NCBI RefSeq assembly: GCF_900104795.1
Contig: NZ_FNTG01000001.1
Coordinates: forward strand, 1,612,001 to 1,676,000
DNA length: 64,000 nucleotides
Source: Burkholderia sp. WP9
GTDB taxonomy: Bacteria; Pseudomonadota; Gammaproteobacteria; Burkholderiales; Burkholderiaceae
Direction: 5' to 3'
The notes under the pieces are model-generated. The model was not told the origin of the DNA. It worked only from the letters and a program-made list of their open reading frames with translations, and made no database searches. A program made the translations under genes and the position numbers. Positions 9,820-17,878 of this stretch are shown piece by piece (within the stretch, counting starts at the first letter, position 1; each line of letters opens with the position of its first letter).

Positions 9820-10267
9820 CCGCTTGGCCCGTCGCGCGACTGTTAATACGACCAAAGTGCGAATGGCGCGCTGAATCGCAACCTTCGCACCATATATAGA
9901 CAACGGCGGGCGCAGGTCGAGGCCGGCGCCGACAATGCCACTTGAGTTTGGCGGCCGGGCCACCACATAGGTGGCGTCATGGTTGATGAAACACGGTGGC
10001 ACTTCATCGGCAGCCGTTGGCCCCGCTGCCCCTGATGAGTACTATCGCCCCCGGCAACGCATAGCGAATTAAGCTAAACTGCCATACGGATGACCCGCGA
10101 GAGCGAGCCTTCTGCATATTCCGTAACAGGTGTTCACAGTGCTCACCTTTTCCGGCGTGTGTCGGCAAGGCTTCGATTGCGGCAAAGCGAACGGAAGTTT
10201 CCTTAGGTTTAGACGTATCGTGGCGAGCAATTCAGGCGGGCCTCGAACCGATAGAGGTATTCATACA
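9820..10267. other. Intergenic region upstream of trxA
   Basis: About 450 bp between the SRP RNA promoter and trxA. A small hairpin GCCACC-ACATA-GGTGGC lies near 9960, and there is a weak -10-like TAAACT at 10075. I find no convincing gene in it; it presumably holds the trxA promoter. Confidence 0.4.
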
Positions 10268-10594
10268 ATGAGCGAACAAATCAAGCATATTAGCGACGCA
10301 TCGTTCGAACAGGACGTCGTGAAATCCGATAAACCCGTGCTGCTCGATTTCTGGGCTGAATGGTGCGGCCCGTGCAAGATGATCGCGCCGATCCTCGACG
10401 AAGTCGCGAAGGATTACGCCGATCGCCTGCAAATCGCCAAGATCAACGTCGACGAGCACCAATCGACGCCGGTCAAGTTCGGCGTGCGCGGCATTCCTAC
10501 GCTGATCCTCTTCAAGAACGGCGCCGTTGCCGCACAGAAAGTCGGCGCATTGTCGAAATCGCAACTCACCGCGTTCCTCGACGGCAACCTGTAA
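10268..10594 (+). CDS. trxA: Thioredoxin
   Basis: 108-aa thioredoxin of standard length. The redox site WCGPC is in [21 protein letters not shown], and the cis-proline loop is [14 protein letters not shown]. It reduces protein disulfides in the cytoplasm, using thioredoxin reductase and NADPH. The start is the ATG at 10268 ([13 protein letters not shown]); an in-frame GTG at 10130 would add a non-homologous 46-residue leader. rho follows 237 nt downstream on the same strand, the order seen in E. coli (trxA-rho). Confidence 0.96.
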   Translation: MSEQIKHISDASFEQDVVKSDKPVLLDFWAEWCGPCKMIAPILDEVAKDYADRLQIAKINVDEHQSTPVKFGVRGIPTLILFKNGAVAAQKVGALSKSQLTAFLDGNL

Positions 10595-10645
10595 ATGCGG
10601 CGCATCGGCACGCTCGGGGGCCTCTGAGGCCCGCGGGCGAGTCGC

Positions 10646-10679
10646 GTTGAGCGTGTTGTCAGCCGGCAACACGCTCAAC
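10646..10679 (+). other. Perfect 13-bp hairpin after trxA without a U-tract
   Basis: GTTGAGCGTGTTG (10646-10658) and CAACACGCTCAAC (10667-10679) form a perfect stem around an 8-nt loop, 52 nt after the trxA stop. No T-run follows on either strand. It may be a Rho-independent-like terminator lacking its U-tract, or an mRNA 3' stabiliser. Confidence 0.55.
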
Positions 10680-10720
10680 AAGAAAGATGCCATGCCGTCG
10701 CACTGACGGAAATTGGCGTG

Positions 10721-10729
10721 TGCTATGCT
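10721..10729 (+). promoter_or_regulatory. Possible extended -10 promoter of rho
   Basis: TGCTATGCT fits an extended -10 (TGnTATGCT) in the trxA-rho gap. It would give a rho leader of about 95 nt. No good -35 is visible. Confidence 0.35.
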
Positions 10730-10831
10730 AGAATCCGCAAAACGTCGAAAAGACGTGTAAGTCCTTGAGCGGTTCCGCTCACTCTCCTCCCAGATTTCAT
10801 TTCGTCGCACCTTCTCCTGCGGGTTCTCCGT

Positions 10832-12100
10832 ATGCATTTATCCGAGCTTAAGACTCTGCACGTGTCCGAATTGATCGAGATGGCCAATGGCCTCGAGATC
10901 GAAAGTGCGAACCGCCTGCGCAAGCAGGAATTGATGTTCGCCATTCTAAAAAAACGAGCCAAAACGGGCGACACGATCTTCGGCGACGGCACGCTCGAAG
11001 TGCTGCCGGACGGCTTCGGCTTCCTGCGTTCGCCGGAAACCTCGTACCTCGCCAGCACGGATGATATTTACATCAGCCCGTCGCAAATCCGCCGCTTCAA
11101 CCTGCATACGGGCGACACGATCGAAGGCGAAGTACGCACGCCGAAAGACGGCGAACGCTATTTCGCGCTGGTGAAGGTGGACAAGGTCAACGGCCAGCCG
11201 CCGGAAGCCTCGAAGCACAAGATCATGTTCGAAAACCTGACGCCGCTGCACCCGAACAAGGTGCTGCTGCTCGAACGTGAAATGCGTGGCGAGGAAAACG
11301 TCACGGGCCGCATCATCGATATGATCGCGCCGATCGGCAAAGGCCAGCGCGGCCTGCTGGTGGCGTCGCCGAAGTCGGGTAAGACCGTGATGCTTCAGCA
11401 CATCGCGCACGCGATCAAGCAGAACCATCCGGACGTCGTGTTGTTCGTGCTGCTGATCGACGAACGCCCGGAAGAAGTGACCGAAATGCAGCGTTCGGTG
11501 GCGGGCGAAGTGATCGCCTCCACGTTCGACGAACCGGCTGCCCGTCACGTTCAAGTCGCCGAAATGGTGATCGAAAAAGCCAAGCGCCTCGTCGAAATGA
11601 AGAACGACGTGGTGATTCTGCTGGACTCGATCACGCGTCTCGCGCGCGCTTACAACACCGTCGTGCCGGCCTCGGGCAAGGTGCTGACGGGCGGTGTCGA
11701 CGCCAACGCGCTGCAACGTCCGAAGCGCTTCTTCGGCGCCGCGCGCAATATCGAAGAAGGCGGCTCGCTGACCATCATCGGCACGGCGCTGATCGAAACC
11801 GGCAGCCGCATGGACGACGTGATTTACGAAGAATTCAAGGGCACCGGCAACATGGAAGTGCACCTGGAACGTCGCCTTGCTGAAAAGCGCGTTTATCCGT
11901 CGATCAACCTGAACAAGTCCGGCACGCGCCGCGAAGAACTGTTGATCAAGCCGGAAGTGCTGCAAAAGATCTGGGTGCTGCGCAAGTTCATTCATGACAT
12001 GGACGAAGTCGAGTCGATGGAATTCCTGCTCGACAAAATCCGTCAGACGAAGAGCAACTCCGAGTTCTTCGACATGATGCGCCGTGGTGGTGGCAGCTAA
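10832..12100 (+). CDS. rho: Transcription termination factor Rho
   Basis: 422-aa Rho, standard length (E. coli 419). The N-terminal domain is [24 protein letters not shown]. The cold-shock RNA-binding fold contains [25 protein letters not shown]. The hexameric ATPase has Walker A in [15 protein letters not shown], and the Q-loop/R-loop region includes [30 protein letters not shown]. It is an ATP-dependent RNA translocase that ends transcription of untranslated RNA. It is followed by a good intrinsic terminator. Confidence 0.97.
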   Translation: MHLSELKTLHVSELIEMANGLEIESANRLRKQELMFAILKKRAKTGDTIFGDGTLEVLPDGFGFLRSPETSYLASTDDIYISPSQIRRFNLHTGDTIEGEVRTPKDGERYFALVKVDKVNGQPPEASKHKIMFENLTPLHPNKVLLLEREMRGEENVTGRIIDMIAPIGKGQRGLLVASPKSGKTVMLQHIAHAIKQNHPDVVLFVLLIDERPEEVTEMQRSVAGEVIASTFDEPAARHVQVAEMVIEKAKRLVEMKNDVVILLDSITRLARAYNTVVPASGKVLTGGVDANALQRPKRFFGAARNIEEGGSLTIIGTALIETGSRMDDVIYEEFKGTGNMEVHLERRLAEKRVYPSINLNKSGTRREELLIKPEVLQKIWVLRKFIHDMDEVESMEFLLDKIRQTKSNSEFFDMMRRGGGS

Positions 12101-12151
12101 AGCCTTGGGCTGATTTAGCCGCACTAGCCGCATCATCTGCATCGCATCAAA

Positions 12152-12182
12152 AGCCGCTCGCCGCAAACGAGCGGCTTTTTTT
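12152..12182 (+). terminator. Intrinsic terminator of rho
   Basis: AGCCGCTCG and CGAGCGGCT pair around CCGCAAA and are followed directly by seven Ts, about 50 nt after the rho stop. Confidence 0.88.
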
Positions 12183-12259
12183 GTCCGCCTTTCGCCGCTC
12201 CGGCGCGGCATACTCACCCAACCGGCTCTCGGCCATCAACCCCGCCGAGCCGGCCAACA

Positions 12260-12289
12260 TGTACGTGAACGTACACGTTGAAGTACAAT
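12260..12289 (+). promoter_or_regulatory. MerR-type operator and -10 upstream of the merR/MFS pair
   Basis: TGTACGTGAACGTACA (12260-12275) is a perfect 7-2-7 palindrome. A -10-like TACAAT is at 12284-12289, 31 nt before the MerR start. The core TACGTnnACGTA resembles, as I recall, sites of LiuR-type MerR proteins. The matching -35 is poor, as expected for an activator-dependent MerR promoter. Confidence 0.6.
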
Positions 12290-12319
12290 GCCGGCAGTCC
12301 GTCTTATTCACCGCATGCC

Positions 12320-12901
12320 ATGTCGAAGGACTCACCCACTCTGCTGACCGTGCGCGACGCCGCCGAACGCCTCGGCGTCACACCGCGTACGCTGAAATAC
12401 TACGAGGAACGCGGCCTCGTCTCGCCCACGCGCAGCGAGGGCCGCTACCGGCTCTACGACGAGGAAGACCTTAAGCGCTTCGGCCGCATTCTGCGTTTGC
12501 GCTCGCTCGGTTTCTCGCTGCACGGCATTACCGAGATGCTCAAGCAACCGCTCGAACCCGTCGACGGTCGCCACCGCTACTCGACCGAATCGCTGCAGCA
12601 GATTCACGACGCCATCGCCCAACAGGTTAAAGCGCTCGACGCGCGCATCGAAAGCATGCGGCGCGAACTGAAGGAAGCGCAGAAGCTGCGCGCCGAACTG
12701 AGCCCCGACCTCGACTATCTCCGGCGGCGCCTCGCCGGCGAGAACGCCGACGCATTGCTCGAGCAGCGCCGCAGCGCACGCGCCAAGGCAAGCGGCACGT
12801 CGCACGCAAAGCGCGGCAAGACCCCGGGCCAATCCACGGCGGGCGAATCCTCGCCAGACGACTCCACGCCGGGCGAATCCTCGCCGGGCGAATCCTCATG
12901 A
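12320..12901 (+). CDS. MerR family transcriptional regulator with pentapeptide-repeat tail
   Basis: 193-aa regulator. The N-terminal MerR winged helix is clear (TLLTVRDAAERLGVTPRTLKYYEERGLVSPTRSEGRYRLYDEEDLKRFGRILRLRSLGFSL, about 8-70). A helical dimerisation region (YSTESLQQIHDAIAQQVKALDARIESMRRELKEAQKLRAEL) follows. I see no conserved metal-binding cysteines, so an organic or drug-like effector is more likely than metal. The last 25 residues are five copies of a (P/A)(G/D)(Q/E/D)S(T/S) repeat. Start at the ATG at 12320; an upstream GTG adds unrelated residues. The stop overlaps the MFS start (ATGA), so the pair is translationally coupled, and MerR probably controls the exporter. Confidence 0.85.
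   Translation: MSKDSPTLLTVRDAAERLGVTPRTLKYYEERGLVSPTRSEGRYRLYDEEDLKRFGRILRLRSLGFSLHGITEMLKQPLEPVDGRHRYSTESLQQIHDAIAQQVKALDARIESMRRELKEAQKLRAELSPDLDYLRRRLAGENADALLEQRRSARAKASGTSHAKRGKTPGQSTAGESSPDDSTPGESSPGESS
12824..12898 (+). repeat. 15-bp coding repeat, five copies, running into the MFS start codon
   Basis: Five 15-nt units of the type CCGGGCGAATCCTCG occupy 12824-12838, 12839-12853, 12854-12868, 12869-12883 and 12884-12898. They encode PGQST-AGESS-PDDST-PGESS-PGESS. The last unit ends on the A of the MFS ATG. Copy-number changes would keep frame. Confidence 0.85.
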
Positions 12902-14454
12902 GTACGACGTCGTGCCGGACACCGCTGTTCAGTGTCGAGAAACTGCGCGGCGATTTCTTCCCTTGGGTGCTGGCCGTCGTCACCGGCCTCGACTATTTCG
13001 ACAACTCGATCTTCTCGTTCTTCACCAGCTATATCGCCGGCGGCGTCAATGCATCGCCCGACGAACTCGTCTGGGCGTCGAGCGCCTATGCGGTCGCGGC
13101 GGTGCTGGGCATTTTGCAGCAGCAATGGTGGGTTGAGCGCTTCGGCTACCGGCGCTACGTGACCGGCTGCATGGTGTTCTATTGCGCCGGCGCGGTGGCA
13201 GCGGCGTTGTGCGAATCGTCGATCGAACTGGCGTTCGCGCGCGGCATGCAGGGCTATTTCATCGGGCCGATGATGGGCACCTGCCGCATCCTGATCCAGA
13301 TGAGTTTCAAGCCGCAGCAGCGGCCCGCGGCCACCCGCGCGTTCCTCGTGCTGATCGTCCTGAGCAGTGCGCTCGCGCCGCTGATCGGCGGCCAGTTGAT
13401 CGCGCATTTCGGCTGGCGCGCGCTGTTCGCGTGCACGGCGCCCGTGGGCTTGCTGTTCGCCGTTCTGGCCTTGCTCGCGCTGCCCGACTCCGGCAACCGC
13501 CTGCCCGAAGAACGCGGCGCCGCGCATTTCTGGCCGTACCTCATCTTCGCGTTCGCACAAGGCGCCCTGCAGATCGTGATGCAGCAGGTGCGCTTCCAGT
13601 TGTTCAGCGCCTCACCCGGGCTGATCCTGCTGACCGTCGCCGGGATCGTCGCGTTGGGCTGGTTCGCCTATCATCAGTGGCACCATCCGGCGCCGCTCGT
13701 GCGCCTCCATGCCCTGCGCGAGAAGGTGTTCCAGGCCGGGCTCGTGCTCTACATGTTCTACTACTACATCTCGACCGTGTTCGGCTTTCTGATCTCGCGC
13801 TTTCTCGAAGGCGGTCTTGGCTATCCAGTCGAAAACACCGGGCAACTGGTCGGCGTGACATCGCTGATTTCGGCGAGCGCCCTGTTCGTCTATCTGCGCT
13901 ATGCGAAACTGCTGCCGCGCAAGAAGTGGATCATCGTGCCGGGTTTCGCGGTGGCCGCGTTCGCCGCGGCGTGGATGACGCGCATGTCGCCCGGCGTCGG
14001 CGAAGCGGCGTTGATTGTCCCGCTTTTGTTGCGCGGCCTGCTGCTGTTGTTCATCGTGCTGCCGGTGGCTAATCTGACTTTCCGAATTTTCGCCATTGAA
14101 GAATTCACGCACGGCTACCGGTTGAAAAACATCGTGCGGCAGGTGACGATCTCGTTCGCGACCGCCTCCATGATCATCGTCGAGCAGCATCGGCAGGCGC
14201 TGCATGAAACCCGCCTCGCGGAGTTCGTGAATCCGTACAATCCGCTATTCCAGAACTCGCTAGCCGCGCTCACGAGAGGCCTGGCCGCCGCCGGCCGCTC
14301 GCCGTCCGAAGCGCACTCGCTGGCCATCGTGGAAATCAGCCGTACGGTCGCGCAACAGGCCAGCTTTCTCGCCTCGCTGGACGGCTTCTACTTCCTCGCC
14401 GGCGTGGCGATATGCGGCGGCATTTTCGCCGCGTGGCAAAAACAGATCGACTAG
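12898..14454 (+). CDS. MFS transporter, DHA2-like (EmrB/QacA type)
   Basis: 518-aa inner-membrane protein with about 14 hydrophobic segments, matching the 14-TM drug:proton antiporter (DHA2) layout. Recognisable parts are the first helix region PWVLAVVTGLDYFDNSIFSFFTSYIAGG, the TM4-5 loop ARGMQGYFIGPMMGTCRILIQMSF and SSALAPLIGGQLIAHFGWRALFACTAPVGLL. The protein overlaps the upstream MerR gene by 4 nt (ATGA), which supports an efflux pump under local MerR control. The exported compound cannot be read from sequence. Confidence 0.82.
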   Translation: MSTTSCRTPLFSVEKLRGDFFPWVLAVVTGLDYFDNSIFSFFTSYIAGGVNASPDELVWASSAYAVAAVLGILQQQWWVERFGYRRYVTGCMVFYCAGAVAAALCESSIELAFARGMQGYFIGPMMGTCRILIQMSFKPQQRPAATRAFLVLIVLSSALAPLIGGQLIAHFGWRALFACTAPVGLLFAVLALLALPDSGNRLPEERGAAHFWPYLIFAFAQGALQIVMQQVRFQLFSASPGLILLTVAGIVALGWFAYHQWHHPAPLVRLHALREKVFQAGLVLYMFYYYISTVFGFLISRFLEGGLGYPVENTGQLVGVTSLISASALFVYLRYAKLLPRKKWIIVPGFAVAAFAAAWMTRMSPGVGEAALIVPLLLRGLLLLFIVLPVANLTFRIFAIEEFTHGYRLKNIVRQVTISFATASMIIVEQHRQALHETRLAEFVNPYNPLFQNSLAALTRGLAAAGRSPSEAHSLAIVEISRTVAQQASFLASLDGFYFLAGVAICGGIFAAWQKQID

Positions 14455-14469
14455 AGGTTGCATCAGGCC

Positions 14470-15303
14470 ATGCTCTCGAAACTCACTCAATGGCTCGGCA
14501 CACGCCGGCGCGAGCGCGCGTTGCGCGACTACGCGATCGACGACTCGCTCTGGCAAGCCACGCTCGACGGCCTGCCGTTTCTCGCGCATCTCGATGCGCC
14601 AGACCTCGTGCGTTTGCGTGAGCTGACGAGCCTGTTCCTTGCGCAAAAGGAATTTTCGACCGCGCACGAACTTGAGCTCACCGACGCAATGACCGTGGCG
14701 ATCGCCGCCCAGGCGTGCCTGCCGGTGCTGAATCTGAGCCTCGATCTGTATCGCGGCTGGGTCGGCGTGATCGTCTATCCGGGCGAATTCGTGATCCGCA
14801 AGACCGTCGAGGACGAAGATGGCGTGGTGCACGAGGTCGAGCAGGACGCGAGCGGCGAAGCGTGGGAAGGCGGCCCCGTGGTGTTGTCATGGGAAGACGC
14901 GCAAATGACGGACGCCACGGACGCCTACAACGTCGTGATTCACGAATTCGCGCACAAGATCGACATGCTGAACGGCGAGGCGGACGGCCACCCGCCGCTG
15001 ATGCGCCGCTGGCACGCGCCGCTCGATGCGCAGGCGTGGGCCGACGTATTCGACCATGCGTACGACCACTTCTGCGCAAAAGTCGACGCGGTGCCGGAGC
15101 GTCGCTGGGCGAGATTCGAGCGCGATTCGCTGATCGATCCGTATGCGGCGGACCATCCATCGGAATTTTTTGCCGTTTGCAGCGAGGCGCTGCTTGTCAA
15201 ACCGCAGGCGTTCGAAGCCGAATATCCCGAGCTTTACCGGCTGCTGGCACGATACTACCGGCAAGATCCGGCGCGTGTCGGCGTGACGTTCCCTGCAGGC
15301 TGA
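14470..15303 (+). CDS. mtfA: MtfA-type zinc peptidase (M90 family)
   Basis: 277-aa homologue of MtfA/YeeI, close to E. coli MtfA length (265). The zinc motif HEFAH is in [20 protein letters not shown]. The upstream YPGEFVI and downstream [21 protein letters not shown] (candidate third ligand and catalytic Glu region) are typical. E. coli MtfA is a soluble metallopeptidase that also binds the Mlc repressor of ptsG; whether that partner exists here is not visible. I use the ATG at 14470; an in-frame TTG at 14458 is possible. It begins 15 nt after the MFS gene on the same strand. Confidence 0.85.
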   Translation: MLSKLTQWLGTRRRERALRDYAIDDSLWQATLDGLPFLAHLDAPDLVRLRELTSLFLAQKEFSTAHELELTDAMTVAIAAQACLPVLNLSLDLYRGWVGVIVYPGEFVIRKTVEDEDGVVHEVEQDASGEAWEGGPVVLSWEDAQMTDATDAYNVVIHEFAHKIDMLNGEADGHPPLMRRWHAPLDAQAWADVFDHAYDHFCAKVDAVPERRWARFERDSLIDPYAADHPSEFFAVCSEALLVKPQAFEAEYPELYRLLARYYRQDPARVGVTFPAG

Positions 15304-15433
15304 CGCGCAACGCCCGCCAGACAAGGCCCGGCCGCCGCAGCGCTCCACGGCCGCGATCCGGCAGGAACGCTGCGAAATCAGCGCACACGGCTCGCAAAAG
15401 GCTGGCACAAAAGTCGTCAAGCGACTGATTTTC

Positions 15434-15442
15434 TGGCATAAT
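15434..15442 (+). promoter_or_regulatory. Extended -10 promoter of rpmE2
   Basis: TGGCATAAT is an extended -10 hexamer about 100 nt upstream of the L31 start. It would give a leader of about 93 nt. Confidence 0.45.
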
Positions 15443-15481
15443 CGCCGTTTTTCGACCATAGGCAAGTGGCTCGCGCCTAGA

Positions 15482-15525
15482 TGCGGTCCGTTCAAAGACG
15501 GTCGCACGCGGGTTGGCTACCGCCA
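15482..15525 (+). other. Two consecutive hairpins in the rpmE2 leader
   Basis: TGCG-G-CCGT pairs with ACGG-T-CGCA across TCAAAG (15482-15506, one bulged T). Immediately after it a second small stem, GCGG with CCGC, lies at about 15508-15525. AAAGGA follows before the ATG at 15542. This could be an autoregulatory r-protein leader; I do not recognise a named family. Confidence 0.4.
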
Positions 15526-15541
15526 GATTAAAGGAAAGACC

Positions 15542-15808
15542 ATGAAAGAAGGCATTCACCCGGATTACCGCGAAGTTCTGTTCATCGACGTGTCGAACGA
15601 CTTCAAGTTTGTGACGCGCTCGACCATCCAGACGCGTGAAACCGCCGAATTCGAAGGCAAGACCTACCCGCTCGCCAAGATCGAAGTGTCGTCGGAATCG
15701 CATCCGTTCTACACCGGTCAGCAAAAGATCATGGACACGGCAGGCCGCGTCGAGAAGTTCCGCAACAAGTTTGGCTCGCGCGCTACCGGCAAGGTCGCAG
15801 CGAAGTAA
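15542..15808 (+). CDS. rpmE2: 50S ribosomal protein L31, type B (zinc-independent)
   Basis: 88-aa L31 type [36 protein letters not shown] and [14 protein letters not shown]. No cysteines are present, so this is the form lacking the zinc-binding CxxC pairs of type A L31. It sits at the central protuberance of the large subunit bridging to the 30S. It appears monocistronic: an extended -10 about 100 nt upstream, a good AAAGGA Shine-Dalgarno and a strong terminator downstream. Confidence 0.95.
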   Translation: MKEGIHPDYREVLFIDVSNDFKFVTRSTIQTRETAEFEGKTYPLAKIEVSSESHPFYTGQQKIMDTAGRVEKFRNKFGSRATGKVAAK

Positions 15809-15877
15809 TACCCGCCTCCTCGCCAGTTCAGCCGGCTCGGCCAATTCAGCCGGTCGGGCGAGCAGCGAAGCAGGAGC

Positions 15878-15906
15878 AAAAAGGGCAGCGCGAGCTGCCC
15901 TTTTTT
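15878..15906 (+). terminator. Intrinsic terminator of rpmE2
   Basis: AAAAGGGCAGC, loop GCGA, GCTGCCCTTTTTT: an 11-bp stem with a T-run, 70 nt after the L31 stop. Confidence 0.9.
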
Positions 15907-16118
15907 GTCGCCTTGCCGATTCATCGTCAATGGTCGAAAGCGAGCGCGGCGCACTGCCGAACCCGTGTTACCGCCTGTCGAATCACGTTGCGAGCCGTTA
16001 CCGGCCGTGACGCGCATCGCACGGCACGACTACAATGCCGGATGCTCCAAATTGGCCATTCCAGCCGGACATGCCGTCCGGTCCCGGCTGCACCGCTTAT
16101 CCGATATCCACACACCGC

Positions 16119-17876
16119 ATGAGACCTGCCGTTCGCCTCACTGCCTCAGCGACCAGTGCGTTGCCGCGCTGGCTGCTGCTGACCATCTGTATCGTCTACG
16201 CATCGTTCGGACTGTTCGGCCGCGATCCGTGGAAGAACGAGGATGCAGCCGGCTTCGGCGTCATGTGGACCATGGCGAACGGCAGCGCGCACGACTGGCT
16301 TCTGCCGAATCTGGTCGGCAAATATCTCACTGAAGACGGCCCGCTCGGCTACTGGTTCGGCGCCAGTGCGATCCGCGTGCTTGCACCGTGGGTCGACGCG
16401 AGCAACGCGTCGCGCGTATTTACCGGCCTGCTGTTTTGCGCGGGCTGCGCGTTCGTCTGGTATGCCGCGTACCTGCTCGGCCGGCGCGCCGAAGTTCAGC
16501 CATTCAAATACGCATTCGGCGGCGAGCCAGAACCGCGCGACTACGGCCGCACCCTCGCCGACGGCGCGCTGCTGATCCTGCTCGCGTGCTTCGGCCTCGC
16601 CGAGCGCGGCCACGAAACCACACCGCAGCTCGCGCAGTTCTGCGGTATCGCGATGCTCGTGTACGGGCTCGTGCGCATGATCGACAAGCCGATTCAAGGC
16701 GCGCTGATCTGGGGTCTCGCCATCGCGTTCGTGACCCTGGCCAGCAGCCCGGTGCTGGTCGGCGCGCTGCTGCTCGGCACGCTGGCGATGACCCTGATCG
16801 TGCGCGAAACGCGCTCGCGCTGGCTCTTGCTGGCGGGCCTGCCGGTGGCGCTCGTGCTGTCGGCGGCATGGCCGGTCGCCGCGCTCGCCACCTTCCCCGA
16901 CGACGCCGTCTGGTATCTCAATCAGTGGGTGCACGTCAGCCTGAGTTCGTTCGCCGGACCGCCGGGCTCGGTCGCCGGCTACGCGCTGAAAAACCTGCCG
17001 CTCTTCACGTGGCCGGCGTGGCCGCTGGCACTCTGGGCGTGGTTCAGCTGGTCCGGCCTGCGCCGCGCGCCGCATGTGGCGATTCCGCTTTCGGTGATCG
17101 GGCCGCTGTTCGTGCTGGTCGTTTTGCAAAGCCACCAGTCGAACCGGCTTTACATGCTGCTGCTGCCGCCGCTCGCCGTGCTGGCCGCGTTCGCGCTGCC
17201 TACGCTCAAGCGCGGTGCGATCAACGCGATCGACTGGTTCGCCCTCCTGAGCTTCACGATTCTCGGCAGCTTCGTGTGGCTGGTTTATATCGCGGGACTG
17301 ACCGGTTTTCCGCATCCGCTCGCGCGCAACCTCGCGCGTCTCGCGCCGGGCTTCGCGCCGCAGTTCAAGATTCTGTCGTTTGTGTGCGCGGTCGCCGTGA
17401 CAGTCTGCTGGTTCGTGCTGGTGCAATGGCGTCTTGCCCGTCACCCGAAAGTGTTGTGGCGCAGCGTGGTGCTCTCGAGCGCCGGCACCACCTTGATGTG
17501 GGTGCTGCTCATGACGCTGTGGCTGCCGGTCGTCAACTACAGCCGGACCTATAAAGACGTTGCCGAACAGATCTCCGCCCATCTGCCGGACGACTACACC
17601 TGCATTTCGCCGGTGCGCCTCGGCAATGCGCAGATCGCGACCTTTGCCTACTTCGGCGATATGCATTTTTCCTTCGACCAGGACTGCGACGTGATCCTGC
17701 GCCAGGATACGCAGGACTACGGCGAACCGAGCGCGATGTCCGACTTCGTCTGGAAGCTGGTGTGGGAGGGCCGCCGCGTGGCCGACCGCGACGAGCGCTT
17801 CCGCCTGTACGTGCGCATCGACCGTCCGAAGCCGCCAGTCGTCAAACGCCGTAACTGGCACAAGAAGTCCAACTGA
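16119..17876 (+). CDS. GT-C glycosyltransferase, ArnT/PMT-like (GT39/GT83)
   Basis: 585-aa polytopic membrane protein with about a dozen hydrophobic segments and a C-terminal soluble part from about residue 470. The first periplasmic loop FGRDPWKNEDAAGFGVMW matches the acidic catalytic loop of ArnT/PMT-type GT-C enzymes (ArnT: DLWEPDE). These transfer a sugar from a polyprenyl phosphate carrier to lipid A or protein. Donor and acceptor here are unknown. I start at the ATG at 16119 (MRPAVRLT); an upstream ATG at 16035 would add a non-conserved leader. The MATE gene begins 2 nt after the stop, so the two are co-transcribed. It is not part of the arn operon at 34-41 kb. Confidence 0.78.
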   Translation: MRPAVRLTASATSALPRWLLLTICIVYASFGLFGRDPWKNEDAAGFGVMWTMANGSAHDWLLPNLVGKYLTEDGPLGYWFGASAIRVLAPWVDASNASRVFTGLLFCAGCAFVWYAAYLLGRRAEVQPFKYAFGGEPEPRDYGRTLADGALLILLACFGLAERGHETTPQLAQFCGIAMLVYGLVRMIDKPIQGALIWGLAIAFVTLASSPVLVGALLLGTLAMTLIVRETRSRWLLLAGLPVALVLSAAWPVAALATFPDDAVWYLNQWVHVSLSSFAGPPGSVAGYALKNLPLFTWPAWPLALWAWFSWSGLRRAPHVAIPLSVIGPLFVLVVLQSHQSNRLYMLLLPPLAVLAAFALPTLKRGAINAIDWFALLSFTILGSFVWLVYIAGLTGFPHPLARNLARLAPGFAPQFKILSFVCAVAVTVCWFVLVQWRLARHPKVLWRSVVLSSAGTTLMWVLLMTLWLPVVNYSRTYKDVAEQISAHLPDDYTCISPVRLGNAQIATFAYFGDMHFSFDQDCDVILRQDTQDYGEPSAMSDFVWKLVWEGRRVADRDERFRLYVRIDRPKPPVVKRRNWHKKSN

Positions 17877-17878
17877 GC

